A stretch of 59,163 nt of DNA. It comes from Pelagibacterales bacterium SAG-MED13. GTDB lineage: Bacteria > Pseudomonadota > Alphaproteobacteria > Pelagibacterales > Pelagibacteraceae. The stretch is from contig JACWDK010000006.1 in NCBI GenBank assembly GCA_014654165.1, positions 1 through 59,163 on the forward strand, in the 5' to 3' direction. The notes under the pieces were generated by a model. That model did not search any database, was not told the DNA's origin, and worked only from the letters and a program-made list of their open reading frames with translations. Of the stretch, positions 45,000 to 55,337 are shown piece after piece (position 1 is the first letter of the stretch; each line of letters begins with the position of its first letter). The position numbers and the translations under genes were made by a program.

Positions 45000-46658
45000 A
45001 TGAAAGAAGAACTATTATTTTGCCCCTTAGGTGGATCTGGAGAAATTGGGATGAACATGAACTTATTTGGTTATGGCAAACCAGGGGATCATAAATGGAT
45101 TATGGTAGATATTGGGGTGACTTTTGCCGATGATTCCATTCCAGGAGTAGATCTAATTTATCCTGATCCTGGTTTCATTGTAGAAAGAAAGGATAATTTA
45201 CTGGGAATAATTTTAACTCATGCCCACGAAGATCATATAGGAGCAATCGCGCACTTGTGGCCAAAATTAAAATGTAAAATATATGCAACAGCATTTACTG
45301 CAGTATTAATAAAAGAAAAGTTTAAAGAAAAAAATATTGATATAACAAAAGACTTAAAAATTGTTGAATTAAATGGCAATGTTTTATTAGATCCATTCAA
45401 TATTGAATATATTACTTTAACTCATTCAATTTTAGAACCAAATGGATTAAAAATTAAAACTCCTGTGGGGTCTATTTTACACACTGGAGATTGGAAAATT
45501 GATCCCAACCCTTTAGTAGGAGGCGATATTAACTCTAAAAGATTAAAAGAAATTGGAAATGAAGGTGTACTTGCCATGATTTGCGACTCAACAAATGTTT
45601 TCAGCCCTGGAAGATCTGGCTCAGAATTAGACGTGAGAAAAAATTTATTAAATATTATGAGTCGATTAAAAAAAAGAATAATAATAACTTCATTTGCATC
45701 AAATGTAGCAAGAATGGAAACAGCATTTTATTGTGCTGAAAAGACTGGTAGACAAATATCATTAGTTGGTAGATCAATGTATAGAATTTATAAAGCTGCA
45801 AGACAATGTGGTTATTTAAAAAATACTATCGAACCTATTGATCCAAGAGAAGCAAAAAATTTTTCAAGAGAAAAAATAGTTTATTTGTGCACAGGAAGCC
45901 AAGGAGAACCTATGGGAGCGATGATGAGAATATCAAGTTATATACATCCTGATGTATTTATAGAAAATGGAGACGCTGTTATTTTTTCTTCAAAAATAAT
46001 TCCTGGTAATGAAAAAAAACTTTACAAATTACACAATCAACTTGTTAAAGATGGTATAGAAGTTATATCAGAAGAGACTGAATTTATTCATGTTTCAGGC
46101 CACCCTAATAGGGAAGATCTTAAGGATATGTATAAATGGGTTAAACCTAAATGTGTTATTCCAGTTCATGGAGAGCATAGGCACATGATCGAACATATAA
46201 ATTTTGCAAAAGAAATGCAGGTACCTCATCCTGTTCAAGTTGAAAACGGTGATATCGTAAAATTGTATCCAGGAGAAAAACCTGAGGTTTATGATAAGGC
46301 ACCAAGTGGTAAACTATATTTAGATGGAAATGTTAGCGTAGAAGAAGACTCTCAGTCAATAAAAGATAGAAAAAACTTAAGTTCCAATGGATATTTAGAA
46401 ATAACTATTTTGATTACACCAAAAGGAAATATCCATAACAGTCCAATAACAACTTTTAGAGGACTTCCAATTTATGAAAAAGAGGAATTTATTTTTGGTC
46501 TAGAGGATGAAATTGAAAAAACAACAAGATCATTTAAACTTGGTAATAAACAGCAAGAACACAATCTAATAGATGCTCTTAAAATATCTTGTAGAAAATT
46601 TACAAAAGAAAAAATAGGAAAAAAACCATATACAAACATTAATTTAGTAAAAATTTAA
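45000..46658 (+). CDS. rnj: ribonuclease J
   Basis: This is a 552-residue metallo-beta-lactamase-fold RNase. The zinc motif LTHAHEDHIGA holds His74, His76, Asp78 and His79. The beta-CASP region follows (CTGSQGEPMGAMMRIS, then HVSGHPNREDLKDM and VIPVHGEHRHM). The C-terminal domain is short. Such enzymes combine 5'-to-3' exonuclease and endonuclease activity in RNA decay and rRNA maturation. It overlaps the DUF1467 gene by one base. Confidence 0.93.
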   Translation: MKEELLFCPLGGSGEIGMNMNLFGYGKPGDHKWIMVDIGVTFADDSIPGVDLIYPDPGFIVERKDNLLGIILTHAHEDHIGAIAHLWPKLKCKIYATAFTAVLIKEKFKEKNIDITKDLKIVELNGNVLLDPFNIEYITLTHSILEPNGLKIKTPVGSILHTGDWKIDPNPLVGGDINSKRLKEIGNEGVLAMICDSTNVFSPGRSGSELDVRKNLLNIMSRLKKRIIITSFASNVARMETAFYCAEKTGRQISLVGRSMYRIYKAARQCGYLKNTIEPIDPREAKNFSREKIVYLCTGSQGEPMGAMMRISSYIHPDVFIENGDAVIFSSKIIPGNEKKLYKLHNQLVKDGIEVISEETEFIHVSGHPNREDLKDMYKWVKPKCVIPVHGEHRHMIEHINFAKEMQVPHPVQVENGDIVKLYPGEKPEVYDKAPSGKLYLDGNVSVEEDSQSIKDRKNLSSNGYLEITILITPKGNIHNSPITTFRGLPIYEKEEFIFGLEDEIEKTTRSFKLGNKQQEHNLIDALKISCRKFTKEKIGKKPYTNINLVKI

Positions 46659-46903
46659 TGAGCCCGACAGGATTAGCTATAATCTACATAATTATTTGGT
46701 GGATAGTTTTTTTTGCAATTCTACCAATAGATGTAGAAAGACAAAAATCAATTAAAATAGAAGGCGAAGATTCTGGTTCACCAGAAAATCCCAAAATGTT
46801 TAAAAAATTCATATATTGCACAGGAATTACAACAATTTTATTTATAGTAATTTATCTACTAATGAAATTTGAATATTTAAATTTAAGAAATATAATCAAT
46901 TAG
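46658..46903 (+). CDS. DUF1467 family membrane protein
   Basis: This is an 81-residue protein with two helices (IIYIIIWWIVFFAILPI and FIYCTGITTILFIVIYLLM) joined by a polar loop with the DUF1467-typical VERQKSIKIEGEDSGSPENP. The function of the family is unknown. Position between rnj and proS is a conserved alphaproteobacterial arrangement. Confidence 0.85.
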   Translation: MSPTGLAIIYIIIWWIVFFAILPIDVERQKSIKIEGEDSGSPENPKMFKKFIYCTGITTILFIVIYLLMKFEYLNLRNIIN

Positions 46904-46904
46904 T

Positions 46905-48239
46905 ATGTATATTTCAAAATCTTTTATTCCTATCCTTAAAAATAGTCCCTCAGAAGCCAAAATAAAATCTCATAAACTAATGCTTAGAGTTGGAATGATA
47001 AAACAATCTTCAGCAGGAATTTATTCTTGGTTACCATTAGGTTTTAAGGTTATGAAAAAAATTGAAAAGATAGTTAGAGAGGAACAAGACAGAATTGGTG
47101 CCCAAGAAATTTTAATGCCTACTATTCAATCAAGTGAAATATGGAAAGAGAGTGGAAGATACGAAGATTATGGAGATGAGATGCTTAGAATTAAAGATCG
47201 CCAAGATCGAGAAATGTTATATGGTCCAACTAATGAGGAATTAGTTACTGATATATTTAGGTCCTCTATAAAATCATACAAGTCACTTCCTCAACTTTTA
47301 TATCACATACAGTGGAAATTTAGAGATGAGATAAGACCTCGATTCGGAATTATGAGATGTAGAGAGTTTTATATGAAAGATGCTTATTCGTTTGATGTTA
47401 ACGATGAAGAAGCTTTATTTTCTTATAATAAATTTTTTTTATCATATTTAAAAACATTTAAAAGATTAGATTTAACAGCTATACCTATGGCAGCAGATAC
47501 AGGTCCCATAGGTGGGAGTCTTTCTCACGAATTTATTATACTTGCTGAAACTGGAGAAAGTAAAATTTTTACTGACAAAAGGATTTTTGATCTTAATAGT
47601 GATGGTACTAGACTAGAAAAAAAATCTTTAGATGATCTTAGAAAAAAATATGAACAATTTTATTCTGTAACAGATGAAAAATTTAATAAAGAAGAGTTTG
47701 AAAAGAAAGTATCTGAATCAAATCGACTTAAAACAAAAGGCATTGAAGTCGGTCATATTTTTTATTTTGGGGATAAATATTCTAAATCTATGGGAGCGTC
47801 AGTTGATTTACCAGGTGGAAAAAAAGATTTTGTCAAAATGGGATCATATGGAATAGGAGTGTCTCGATTGGTTGGTGCCATAATAGAGGCAAAATATGAT
47901 GAAAAAAATGAAATCATGAAATGGCCAATTTCTGTTGCTCCTTATGATGTCTCTATTATAGCTATGATTAATAAAAATGATACATCATCTCTTGACAGAG
48001 CTAATAGGATTGCGTCTGAATTAGAAAAAAGTGATATTCAATCAATTATAGACGATACAGACGAAAACATTTCATCAAAAATAAAAAAAATGAATTTAAT
48101 TGGAGCTCCTTTTCAAATCATAATTGGAAAGCAAGCTGAAGCAGATTTAATCGAATTTAAAGAATTGGGAAAAGAAAGTCAAAAAATTAATTTAACTACA
48201 ATAATTAAAATTATAAAAGAACAAAAAGTAATAAATTGA
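46905..48239 (+). CDS. proS: proline--tRNA ligase (short form)
   Basis: This is a 444-residue class II aminoacyl-tRNA synthetase. Motif 1 and 2 regions are QSSAGIYSWLPLGFKVMKK and FRDEIRPRFGIMRCREFYMK. Motif 3 lies in MGSYGIGVSRLVGAI. A C-terminal anticodon-binding domain is present. It lacks the INS editing insertion of the E. coli enzyme, as is usual in alphaproteobacteria and mitochondria. The stop overlaps the TTG start of the next gene by 3 bases. Confidence 0.95.
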   Translation: MYISKSFIPILKNSPSEAKIKSHKLMLRVGMIKQSSAGIYSWLPLGFKVMKKIEKIVREEQDRIGAQEILMPTIQSSEIWKESGRYEDYGDEMLRIKDRQDREMLYGPTNEELVTDIFRSSIKSYKSLPQLLYHIQWKFRDEIRPRFGIMRCREFYMKDAYSFDVNDEEALFSYNKFFLSYLKTFKRLDLTAIPMAADTGPIGGSLSHEFIILAETGESKIFTDKRIFDLNSDGTRLEKKSLDDLRKKYEQFYSVTDEKFNKEEFEKKVSESNRLKTKGIEVGHIFYFGDKYSKSMGASVDLPGGKKDFVKMGSYGIGVSRLVGAIIEAKYDEKNEIMKWPISVAPYDVSIIAMINKNDTSSLDRANRIASELEKSDIQSIIDDTDENISSKIKKMNLIGAPFQIIIGKQAEADLIEFKELGKESQKINLTTIIKIIKEQKVIN

Positions 48240-49468
48240 TTTCTACATTAGAAAAAGAGATTACATTAAGATTTTTGAAAGCCAGAAAAAAAGATGGTTT
48301 TTTAAATATAATATCAATTTTTTCATTTATTGGAATTAGTCTTGGAGTTGCAGTTTTAATCATTGTTATGTCTGTAATGAATGGTTTTAGAACTGAATTA
48401 ATTAATAAGATAGTAGGGTTTAATGCACATATTACAGTAAAACCATATGAAAATAAAATTGATACAAATAAATTAAATCAACAAAGCTTGAATTTAATTT
48501 CTAAAAGTTTAATTTTAAGTAATTCAGGTGAAGCCATAATTATTAAAGATAAAACTTCGAAAGGCATAATCTTAAGAGGTTATTCAGATACAGATTTCTC
48601 TAAATTAGAGCTTGTAAAAAACAAAAAATTTATAGGAGATGAAAATAATCTAATTAAAAACTTCATATCTATCGGCAAAGAACTTAGCTATTCATTAAAT
48701 CTCAATATCGGAGATGATATTACTATAATGTCTTCAAGTGGGATAGAGACAATTATAGGAAATATACCGAAACAAAAAAAATTTACAGTTGTTTCAGTTT
48801 TTGAGAGCGGACTAATTGATTTTGATAATAATATTGCTTTCATAAATTTATCAACTTTAGAAGAGTTTTTTAATTTAAGTAGTAATGATCGAAATTTAGA
48901 AATTTACTTAAATAATCCCAAAAAAATTGAAAGACAAAAAGCCATAGTTCAGAAAATTTTTCCTAGTGATTTTGTTTATAGCTGGTCAGATATGAATAAT
49001 TCATTGTTTTCAGCACTAAAAGTTGAGAGAAATGTTATGTTTATAATCTTATCATTAATTATAATTGTTGCTGCTTTTAATATAATTTCAGGTTTAACAA
49101 TATTAGTTAAAAATAAGACTAAAGATATTGCCATTTTAAAATCAATAGGAGTTTTAAATAAATCTATTATAAAAATTTTTTTTTTAATTGGTGTTATAAT
49201 AGGTACATCAGCAACTATCTTCGGAATTATTTTAGGAGTTACTTTTTCTATTTACATTGAAAACTTTAGACAATTCTTGAGTACAATATTCAATATTAGT
49301 TTATTTCCAGAAGAAATATATTTTTTAAGTACAATGCCTTCAGAAATTAATTCATTATCTATTATTATTATCTCCACTAGTTCAATAATTATTACGATTA
49401 TAGTTTCGATTTTTCCGGCTTTAAAAGCCTCAAAACTAGATCCTATTAAAGCACTTAAATATGAATAA
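48236..49468 (+). CDS. lolC: lipoprotein-releasing ABC transporter permease (LolC/E)
   Basis: This is a 410-residue permease of the MacB/FtsX type. One helix near the N-terminus (about residues 24-45) is followed by a large periplasmic domain and three C-terminal helices. With LolD it extracts lipoproteins from the inner membrane for transport to the outer membrane. Only one permease gene is present, as in many alphaproteobacteria where LolC and LolE are merged into LolF. The start is TTG 48236, the first codon aligned with the family, overlapping the proS stop. It overlaps lolD by 8 bases. Confidence 0.87.
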   Translation: MISTLEKEITLRFLKARKKDGFLNIISIFSFIGISLGVAVLIIVMSVMNGFRTELINKIVGFNAHITVKPYENKIDTNKLNQQSLNLISKSLILSNSGEAIIIKDKTSKGIILRGYSDTDFSKLELVKNKKFIGDENNLIKNFISIGKELSYSLNLNIGDDITIMSSSGIETIIGNIPKQKKFTVVSVFESGLIDFDNNIAFINLSTLEEFFNLSSNDRNLEIYLNNPKKIERQKAIVQKIFPSDFVYSWSDMNNSLFSALKVERNVMFIILSLIIIVAAFNIISGLTILVKNKTKDIAILKSIGVLNKSIIKIFFLIGVIIGTSATIFGIILGVTFSIYIENFRQFLSTIFNISLFPEEIYFLSTMPSEINSLSIIIISTSSIIITIIVSIFPALKASKLDPIKALKYE

Positions 49469-50159
49469 TTTAATTAAAATTAAAAATATTAATAAATCTT
49501 TTGACAATTTAAAAAAAATTAAAGTTCTCAAAAAATTATCTTATAATTTTAAATGTGGAAAAATTTACTCATTAATGGGCCCATCAGGTTCAGGAAAAAC
49601 AACTTTACTGAATTTACTTTCTTTAATAGATAGACCCTCTCATGGCACCATTCATTTTGGAGATAAGCAGATCAATTTTCAAAACTCAGAAGAAAATGAT
49701 ATTTTAAGAGCAAAAAAAATAGGTATTATTTACCAAGAAGATAACTTATTACCTGATTTTACTGCGCTGGAAAACATATACCTTGCTAATCTGAATGTAG
49801 AAAAGAAAAAAGAAAAATCAATTGAAATAGCCAAAAAATTTCTTAAAAAAGTTGGTCTTACAAGCAGAACTCATCATTATCCCTCAGAACTATCGGGGGG
49901 AGAAAGGCAAAGAGTTTCTATAGCAAGGGCTTTAGTAAATAATCCTCAAGTCATTTTGGCTGATGAACCAACTGGTAGTTTGGATTTTGATACAGCTAAA
50001 GGAATTTTTGAATTATTAAAAAAACAAATAAATTCTCAACGAATGATTATATTTGCAACTCATAATAGATTTTTTGCTAATAAGGCTGATTATTTATTGG
50101 AAATAACTAATGGTAGTATAAAAACTACTAATGTCCGAGTTAAAAAATCAAAAATTTAA
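49461..50159 (+). CDS. lolD: lipoprotein-releasing ABC transporter ATP-binding protein
   Basis: This is a 232-residue ABC ATPase. Walker A is GPSGSGKTT near residue 40, the signature is LSGGERQRVSIARAL, Walker B is VILADEPTGSLD, and the H-loop histidine is in IFATHN. It powers the LolC/E permease encoded just upstream. Its last 29 bases overlap the start of dnaE, an unusually long overlap. Confidence 0.92.
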   Translation: MNNLIKIKNINKSFDNLKKIKVLKKLSYNFKCGKIYSLMGPSGSGKTTLLNLLSLIDRPSHGTIHFGDKQINFQNSEENDILRAKKIGIIYQEDNLLPDFTALENIYLANLNVEKKKEKSIEIAKKFLKKVGLTSRTHHYPSELSGGERQRVSIARALVNNPQVILADEPTGSLDFDTAKGIFELLKKQINSQRMIIFATHNRFFANKADYLLEITNGSIKTTNVRVKKSKI

Positions 50160-53100
50160 CCACTTAAAAATTCACTCTCAGTATTCAATTTGTGAAGGAG
50201 CAATTAAGATAGATGATCTCCAAAATTTTTGTAAAGAAAATAAAATTAAATCATTAGGACTTAGCGACACTACAAATTTATGCGGTGCCTTAGAATTTTC
50301 TGAAAAAATATCCAAATCAGGCACTCAACCAATAATTGGAACTCAAATTAATTTTAAGTATGGTGATATATCTGGACTACTGCCATTATTTGCCTTAAAC
50401 GAAGAGGGTTATAAAAGAATTATAGAACTATCTTCCTTATCGTTTCTAAATAACAATGAAATTTCAGATCCTCATTTAGATATTAATGAATTATTAAATA
50501 AGACAAAGGGAATATCAGTATTTTCAGGAACAGTTTTTGGTTTATTTGGAAAATTATTCAACAAAGGTAAATTTACTGAAATTAAAGAATTATACTCTTC
50601 CTTAAAAAAAAAGTTTGATGATCGATTTTATATCGAAATCCAGCGTCATAACGATTCAAATGAAAACGTTTTTGAAAAATTTAATTTAAATAAGTCGTTA
50701 GAATTAGAAATTCAATTAATCGCTACTAACGAAGTTTTCTACTTAAATAAAGATATGCATGAAGCTCATGATGCATTGATATGTATTAAAAATAAAACAT
50801 ATATTAATGAAAAGAATAGAGTTAAATTTACTAATCAACATTATTTAAAAAATAATTCTGAAATGTCAGAATTATTTTCAGATTTACCTGAGGCTTTAGA
50901 AAATAATTATAATTTTCCAGTTCGTTGTAGTTATAGACCATTATTTTCGAAACCTATTTTACCTAATATTAGTTCATCAAAAAGTGGAAATGCAGATGAG
51001 GTTTTAAAAAAAGATTCATTACAAGGTTTAAAAGACAAATTTGTCAATGTATTCAAAATTAAACATGAAAATCTTTTAAGTGACGAAAGGTTTCTTGTCT
51101 ACGAAGATAGATTAAATCATGAATTAGATATTATAATTGAGATGAAATATGCTAGTTATTTTTTAATTGTTTCAGATTATATAAAATGGGCTAAAAAAAA
51201 TGATATCCCAGTTGGCCCAGGTAGAGGTTCTGGTGCTGGGTCCCTGGTTGCTTGGTGCCTTTCAATTACAGATGTTGACCCTATTCAATTTAATTTAATC
51301 TTTGAAAGATTTTTAAATCCTGATCGTATTTCAATGCCAGATTTTGATATTGATTTTTGTGAAGAAAAAAGAGATTTAGTTTTCAAATATTTAACAAAAA
51401 AATATGTAGATAGTGTTGCTCATATTATTACTTTTGGAAAACTAAAAGCTAGAATGGTTATTAGAGATGTGGGAAGAGTTTTAGGCTTACCCTATGGCTT
51501 TGTTGATAGTATTTCTAAAATGATACCATTTGATCCTTCAAGACCACAAAATTTAACGGAATGCATTGGAGGGGAACCTCGACTTCAAAAATTAATTAAT
51601 GAAGACGCAAGAGTAAAAAAACTTATCGATCTTTCATTAAAATTAGAGGGTTTAAATCGTAATTTTGCTACACATGCAGCTGGTGTGGTTATTGCAGATA
51701 AGAAATTAACAGATGTTGTTCCGCTGTACAAAGATATTTCAGCTAATTTATTACTTCCCTCAACTCAATTTGATATGTATTCAGCTGAAAATGCCGGATT
51801 GATTAAATTTGATTTTTTAGGATTAAAAACATTAACTGTTATTAATAACACTCAAAAGTTAATAAAGAAAAAAAATAAAGATTTCAAAATCGAAGATATT
51901 AGTTTTGAAGACCAAAATGTTTTTGACTTATTATCAAGTGGTAAAACGGTAGGTTTATTTCAAATTGAAAGTGCCGGTATGAGAGACGCACTAATCCAAA
52001 TGAAACCCAATCATATAGAAGATATAATCGCTTTAGTTGCTCTATACCGACCTGGACCAATGAGCAATATACCAATTTATAATGATTGTAAACATGGCAG
52101 ACAAAGTCCTGATTATCTTCATCCATTGTTAGAAGATATTCTTAAGCCAACCTATGGTGTAATTATTTATCAAGAGCAAGTAATGCAAATTGCTCAAAAA
52201 CTATCAGGATTTACGGCTGGTCAAGCTGATATTTTAAGAAGAGCAATGGGAAAAAAAAAAAGAGCAGAACTAGAAAAACAGAAGCAAAATTTTATAGATG
52301 GAGCAGTTAAAAATGGAATTAGTAAAGATATTGCTGCAGGTATCTTTTTGAAAATTGAACCTTTTGCTGAATATGGTTTTAATAAAAGTCATGCCGCTGC
52401 TTATGCAATTATTTCATATCAAACTGCTTATTTAAAAACTTATTATCCTAAAGAATTTATTGCAGCATCAATGACTATGGATATTTCAAATCAAAATAAG
52501 TTGAGTGAATTTTACGAGGAGCTTAAAAGATTAAATGTTAAAATTATAAGACCTGATATAAATGAATGTTTTGCTGATTTTAGAACTAAGGATGATAAGT
52601 TTTACTATGCTTTAGGAGGCATTAAAGCAGTTGGATACGATGCAATATCAAATATAGTCGAAGAAAGATTAAAGAATGGAAAGTTTACGTCTTTAGATGA
52701 ATTTTTACACCGCACTAATCCTAAAGACATCAATAAACTTCAGTTAGAAGGTTTAATAAAAGCAGGCGCATTTGATAGCTTGAATACAAACAGACAATCA
52801 ATGTTTAATTCTGTACCAAATTTTATAATTAAATCTAAAAATATTTTTGAAAATAAATCAGCAAATCAAATAAATCTATTTAATGAAAATGAAATTGATA
52901 AAGACGATATAATTTTAGATGTTGAAGATTGGAAATTTGAAGATAGATTGTCTAAAGAGTTTGAAGCCATTGGTTTTTTTGTTTCAGATCATCCACTTAA
53001 TCAATATAAAGAAATATATAAAGATTATAATATTATAGATTATGAATTTTATAACAGTAGTGAAATGAAAGAGGCAAATATAGCAGCAACGTTATTAAAG

Positions 53101-53544
53101 ATTCAAGAAAGAAGAACTGCTAAAGGGAATTCATATGCAGTATTAAAATTAACTGATTTATCCAGTGTATTTGAGTTATTTATATTTTCGGATGTATTAG
53201 ATTTAAATCGAGATATATTAAAAGAGGGTTCCTCAGTGATACTTACATTAGTCAAATCTATTTCAAACGATGATAATCGACTTAAAAGAATTAACGTTCA
53301 AAAAATAGCTTCGTTAAAAGATTTATTAAACAAATCTATTGAAGAGATAACTTTTAACCTAAAATCATTAAAAGAATTAGATGAAATATCTAAATTTTTA
53401 CTTAAAAATGGGGAAACATTAATCCGTATAAAATTAAGTGATCAAAATAGTATTTTTACATTCGAATTAAAAAATAAGAGAAATATTGACAGAAAAACAA
53501 TAAATTTATTAAGAAATAAGGAAATTTCAGCTTTTTTACATTAA
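50131..53544 (+). CDS. dnaE: DNA polymerase III subunit alpha
   Basis: This is a 1137-residue replicative polymerase. The N-terminal PHP domain opens HLKIHSQYSICEGAIKIDDL. The C-family polymerase core has PGRGSGAGSLVAWCL, and the catalytic aspartates sit in MPDFDIDFCEEKR (about residues 402-414). The beta-clamp and OB-fold regions lie at the C-terminus. The PHP motif begins 11 residues after the start, so ATG 50131 is the latest good start despite the overlap with lolD. Confidence 0.96.
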   Translation: MSELKNQKFNHLKIHSQYSICEGAIKIDDLQNFCKENKIKSLGLSDTTNLCGALEFSEKISKSGTQPIIGTQINFKYGDISGLLPLFALNEEGYKRIIELSSLSFLNNNEISDPHLDINELLNKTKGISVFSGTVFGLFGKLFNKGKFTEIKELYSSLKKKFDDRFYIEIQRHNDSNENVFEKFNLNKSLELEIQLIATNEVFYLNKDMHEAHDALICIKNKTYINEKNRVKFTNQHYLKNNSEMSELFSDLPEALENNYNFPVRCSYRPLFSKPILPNISSSKSGNADEVLKKDSLQGLKDKFVNVFKIKHENLLSDERFLVYEDRLNHELDIIIEMKYASYFLIVSDYIKWAKKNDIPVGPGRGSGAGSLVAWCLSITDVDPIQFNLIFERFLNPDRISMPDFDIDFCEEKRDLVFKYLTKKYVDSVAHIITFGKLKARMVIRDVGRVLGLPYGFVDSISKMIPFDPSRPQNLTECIGGEPRLQKLINEDARVKKLIDLSLKLEGLNRNFATHAAGVVIADKKLTDVVPLYKDISANLLLPSTQFDMYSAENAGLIKFDFLGLKTLTVINNTQKLIKKKNKDFKIEDISFEDQNVFDLLSSGKTVGLFQIESAGMRDALIQMKPNHIEDIIALVALYRPGPMSNIPIYNDCKHGRQSPDYLHPLLEDILKPTYGVIIYQEQVMQIAQKLSGFTAGQADILRRAMGKKKRAELEKQKQNFIDGAVKNGISKDIAAGIFLKIEPFAEYGFNKSHAAAYAIISYQTAYLKTYYPKEFIAASMTMDISNQNKLSEFYEELKRLNVKIIRPDINECFADFRTKDDKFYYALGGIKAVGYDAISNIVEERLKNGKFTSLDEFLHRTNPKDINKLQLEGLIKAGAFDSLNTNRQSMFNSVPNFIIKSKNIFENKSANQINLFNENEIDKDDIILDVEDWKFEDRLSKEFEAIGFFVSDHPLNQYKEIYKDYNIIDYEFYNSSEMKEANIAATLLKIQERRTAKGNSYAVLKLTDLSSVFELFIFSDVLDLNRDILKEGSSVILTLVKSISNDDNRLKRINVQKIASLKDLLNKSIEEITFNLKSLKELDEISKFLLKNGETLIRIKLSDQNSIFTFELKNKRNIDRKTINLLRNKEISAFLH

Positions 53545-53551
53545 TTAATAC

Positions 53552-53580
53552 TTGTGAATTTAAATATATCTTTGTAAATA
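53552..53580 (+). promoter_or_regulatory. candidate promoter of the rpsB-tsf operon
   Basis: TTGTGA (53552-53557) and TAAATA (53575-53580) are 17 bases apart. Transcription would begin near 53587, just before the structured leader and about 88 bases ahead of the rpsB start. The -35 is good and the -10 moderate. Confidence 0.4.
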
Positions 53581-53589
53581 GTTCCTAAA

Positions 53590-53674
53590 ATTAAATTAAC
53601 ACGCACACAGTTGTTGGTTTTATACCTCCGGTCCTTAATTGGAAATTACTGTGGTGGCTTAACCGGGAAAAAAT
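53590..53674 (+). ncRNA. rpsB leader, cis-regulatory RNA candidate
   Basis: The bases before rpsB are clearly GC-richer than other gaps here. CACAG (53606-53610) can pair with CTGTG (53649-53653). TCCGGT (53627-53632) can pair with ACCGGG (53662-53667), which crosses the first stem and forms a pseudoknot. The second stem would cover the GGG just upstream of the ATG. A structured leader upstream of the S2 gene has been described in Candidatus Pelagibacter ubique, and autoregulation by S2 is the usual model. The pairings were found by eye. Confidence 0.65.
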
Positions 53675-54484
53675 ATGAAAATACCTAACGTTACAATTCA
53701 GCAATTACTTGAAGCAGGTGTCCACTTAGGTCACAAAACTTTAAGATGGAACCCAAAAATGAAAAAGTATATTTTTGGTAAAAGAGATTCTATTCACATA
53801 ATAGATCTTACTCAAACTTTAGAACTAACAAAAATAGCACTTCAAAAAATTCATGACACAGTTGCAAATAATGGAAAAATTTTATTTGTATCAACTAAGA
53901 AACAAGCATCTGAAGCAGTAGCAGAAGTTGCAAAAGAGACAGATCAATATTTTGTTAATTATAGATGGTTAGGAGGTATGCTAACTAACTGGGGTACAAT
54001 ATCTAATTCAATTAAAAAATTAAAAAAATTAGAATTAGATTTAGTTTCTGAAAATAGAGGATTTACAAAAAAAGAACTTCTTAAAATGAGTGTTAAAAAA
54101 GATAAATTACACAGATCATTAGGTGGAATTTCAGAAATGAAAAAAGTACCAGATTTAGTTTTTATTATAGATACAAATTATGAGTCATTAGCAATTCAAG
54201 AGTCTGTTAAATTAGGAATACCTATAGTTGCAATATTAGATAGTAATTCAAATCCTGATGGTATAGATTTTCCAATTCCAGGTAATGATGATGCCAGAAG
54301 ATCAATTGATCTTTATTGTAATTTAATTAAAGAAACAATTATCTCAGCCAAAAAATTTAAACCTGTTGAAGAAAAAAAAGTTGATGATAAAAAAATACCT
54401 AAAAACAACAAAACAGTTCAAGAAATAGATAGAGAAAAATTAGAGAATAAATTTGCTGACAAAAAAAAGGAGACTCTGAATTAA
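53675..54484 (+). CDS. rpsB: small ribosomal subunit protein uS2
   Basis: This is a 269-residue S2 protein with the conserved [20 protein letters not shown] start, then [16 protein letters not shown], and [18 protein letters not shown] followed by [15 protein letters not shown]. It helps bind S1 and the mRNA platform of the 30S subunit. The C-terminal 40 residues are a lysine-rich extension. It starts the rpsB-tsf-frr operon. Confidence 0.97.
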   Translation: MKIPNVTIQQLLEAGVHLGHKTLRWNPKMKKYIFGKRDSIHIIDLTQTLELTKIALQKIHDTVANNGKILFVSTKKQASEAVAEVAKETDQYFVNYRWLGGMLTNWGTISNSIKKLKKLELDLVSENRGFTKKELLKMSVKKDKLHRSLGGISEMKKVPDLVFIIDTNYESLAIQESVKLGIPIVAILDSNSNPDGIDFPIPGNDDARRSIDLYCNLIKETIISAKKFKPVEEKKVDDKKIPKNNKTVQEIDREKLENKFADKKKETLN

Positions 54485-54485
54485 A

Positions 54486-55337
54486 ATGAGCGATATAGAA
54501 AAGGTAAAAAAACTTAGGGAAGCCACGGGTGCAGGTTTTAAAGACTGTAATCTAGCTATAAAAGAGTCAAATGGAGATTTAGATAAAGCTGTAGAAATTT
54601 TAAGAGTTAAAGGTATATCAAAAGCTTCAAAAAAGATGTCCAGAGATGCAAAGGAGGGCGTTGTCGCTGTAAGTGGAGATGAAAAAAAAACATCAATAAT
54701 TGAAGTTAACTGTGAAACAGATTTTGTAGCTAAAAATGCTGATTTTATAAACTTTGTAAAAGAATTGAGTGAATTAAATAATTCTATAAATTCAAACCTT
54801 GAAGAACTCAAAAAATCTAAAATGAAAAACGGATCATCTGTTGATGATAATCTTGTAGCTTTAATAGCTAAGATTGGTGAAAAAATTACAATTGGACAAA
54901 CTAAAACAATTTCAAATTCTTCTTCAGTAAATTATCAATATTTACATACTGTTGTTAAAGATAATTTAGGTAAATTAGCAGTAGTTGTTTCTTTAGAGAC
55001 AAAAGAAAATTCTGAAACAGTTAAAACATTTGGAAAACAATTATCTATGCACATTGCAGCATCAAATCCTTTAGCATTAGAGTCTGGTCTGATTGACAAA
55101 GCAATTATAGATAAAGAACAAGAATTAATCACAGAAGAGTTAAAAAATTCTGGTAAACCCGAGGAAATTGCAAAAAAGATAAGCTTAGGTAAGATGAATA
55201 AATTCAAAGAGGAAAATGCTCTTTTAACCCAAGCTTGGGTGATGGAACCAAAAAAAAAGGTTCAAGATGTTTTAAAGGAATTAGCTATTAATGATTTAAA
55301 AATTAAGGAATTTAGTAGAATTAAGATAGGCGAATAA
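54486..55337 (+). CDS. tsf: translation elongation factor Ts
   Basis: This 283-residue nucleotide-exchange factor for EF-Tu begins with the UBA-like domain ([20 protein letters not shown]) and carries the core signature [12 protein letters not shown] near residue 80. It follows rpsB by one base and abuts frr. Confidence 0.97.
   Translation: MSDIEKVKKLREATGAGFKDCNLAIKESNGDLDKAVEILRVKGISKASKKMSRDAKEGVVAVSGDEKKTSIIEVNCETDFVAKNADFINFVKELSELNNSINSNLEELKKSKMKNGSSVDDNLVALIAKIGEKITIGQTKTISNSSSVNYQYLHTVVKDNLGKLAVVVSLETKENSETVKTFGKQLSMHIAASNPLALESGLIDKAIIDKEQELITEELKNSGKPEEIAKKISLGKMNKFKEENALLTQAWVMEPKKKVQDVLKELAINDLKIKEFSRIKIGE

Noticed and set aside
54440-54811. 123-residue minus-strand ORF over rpsB end and tsf
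   Set aside because: It is antisense to tsf, which has all family motifs.
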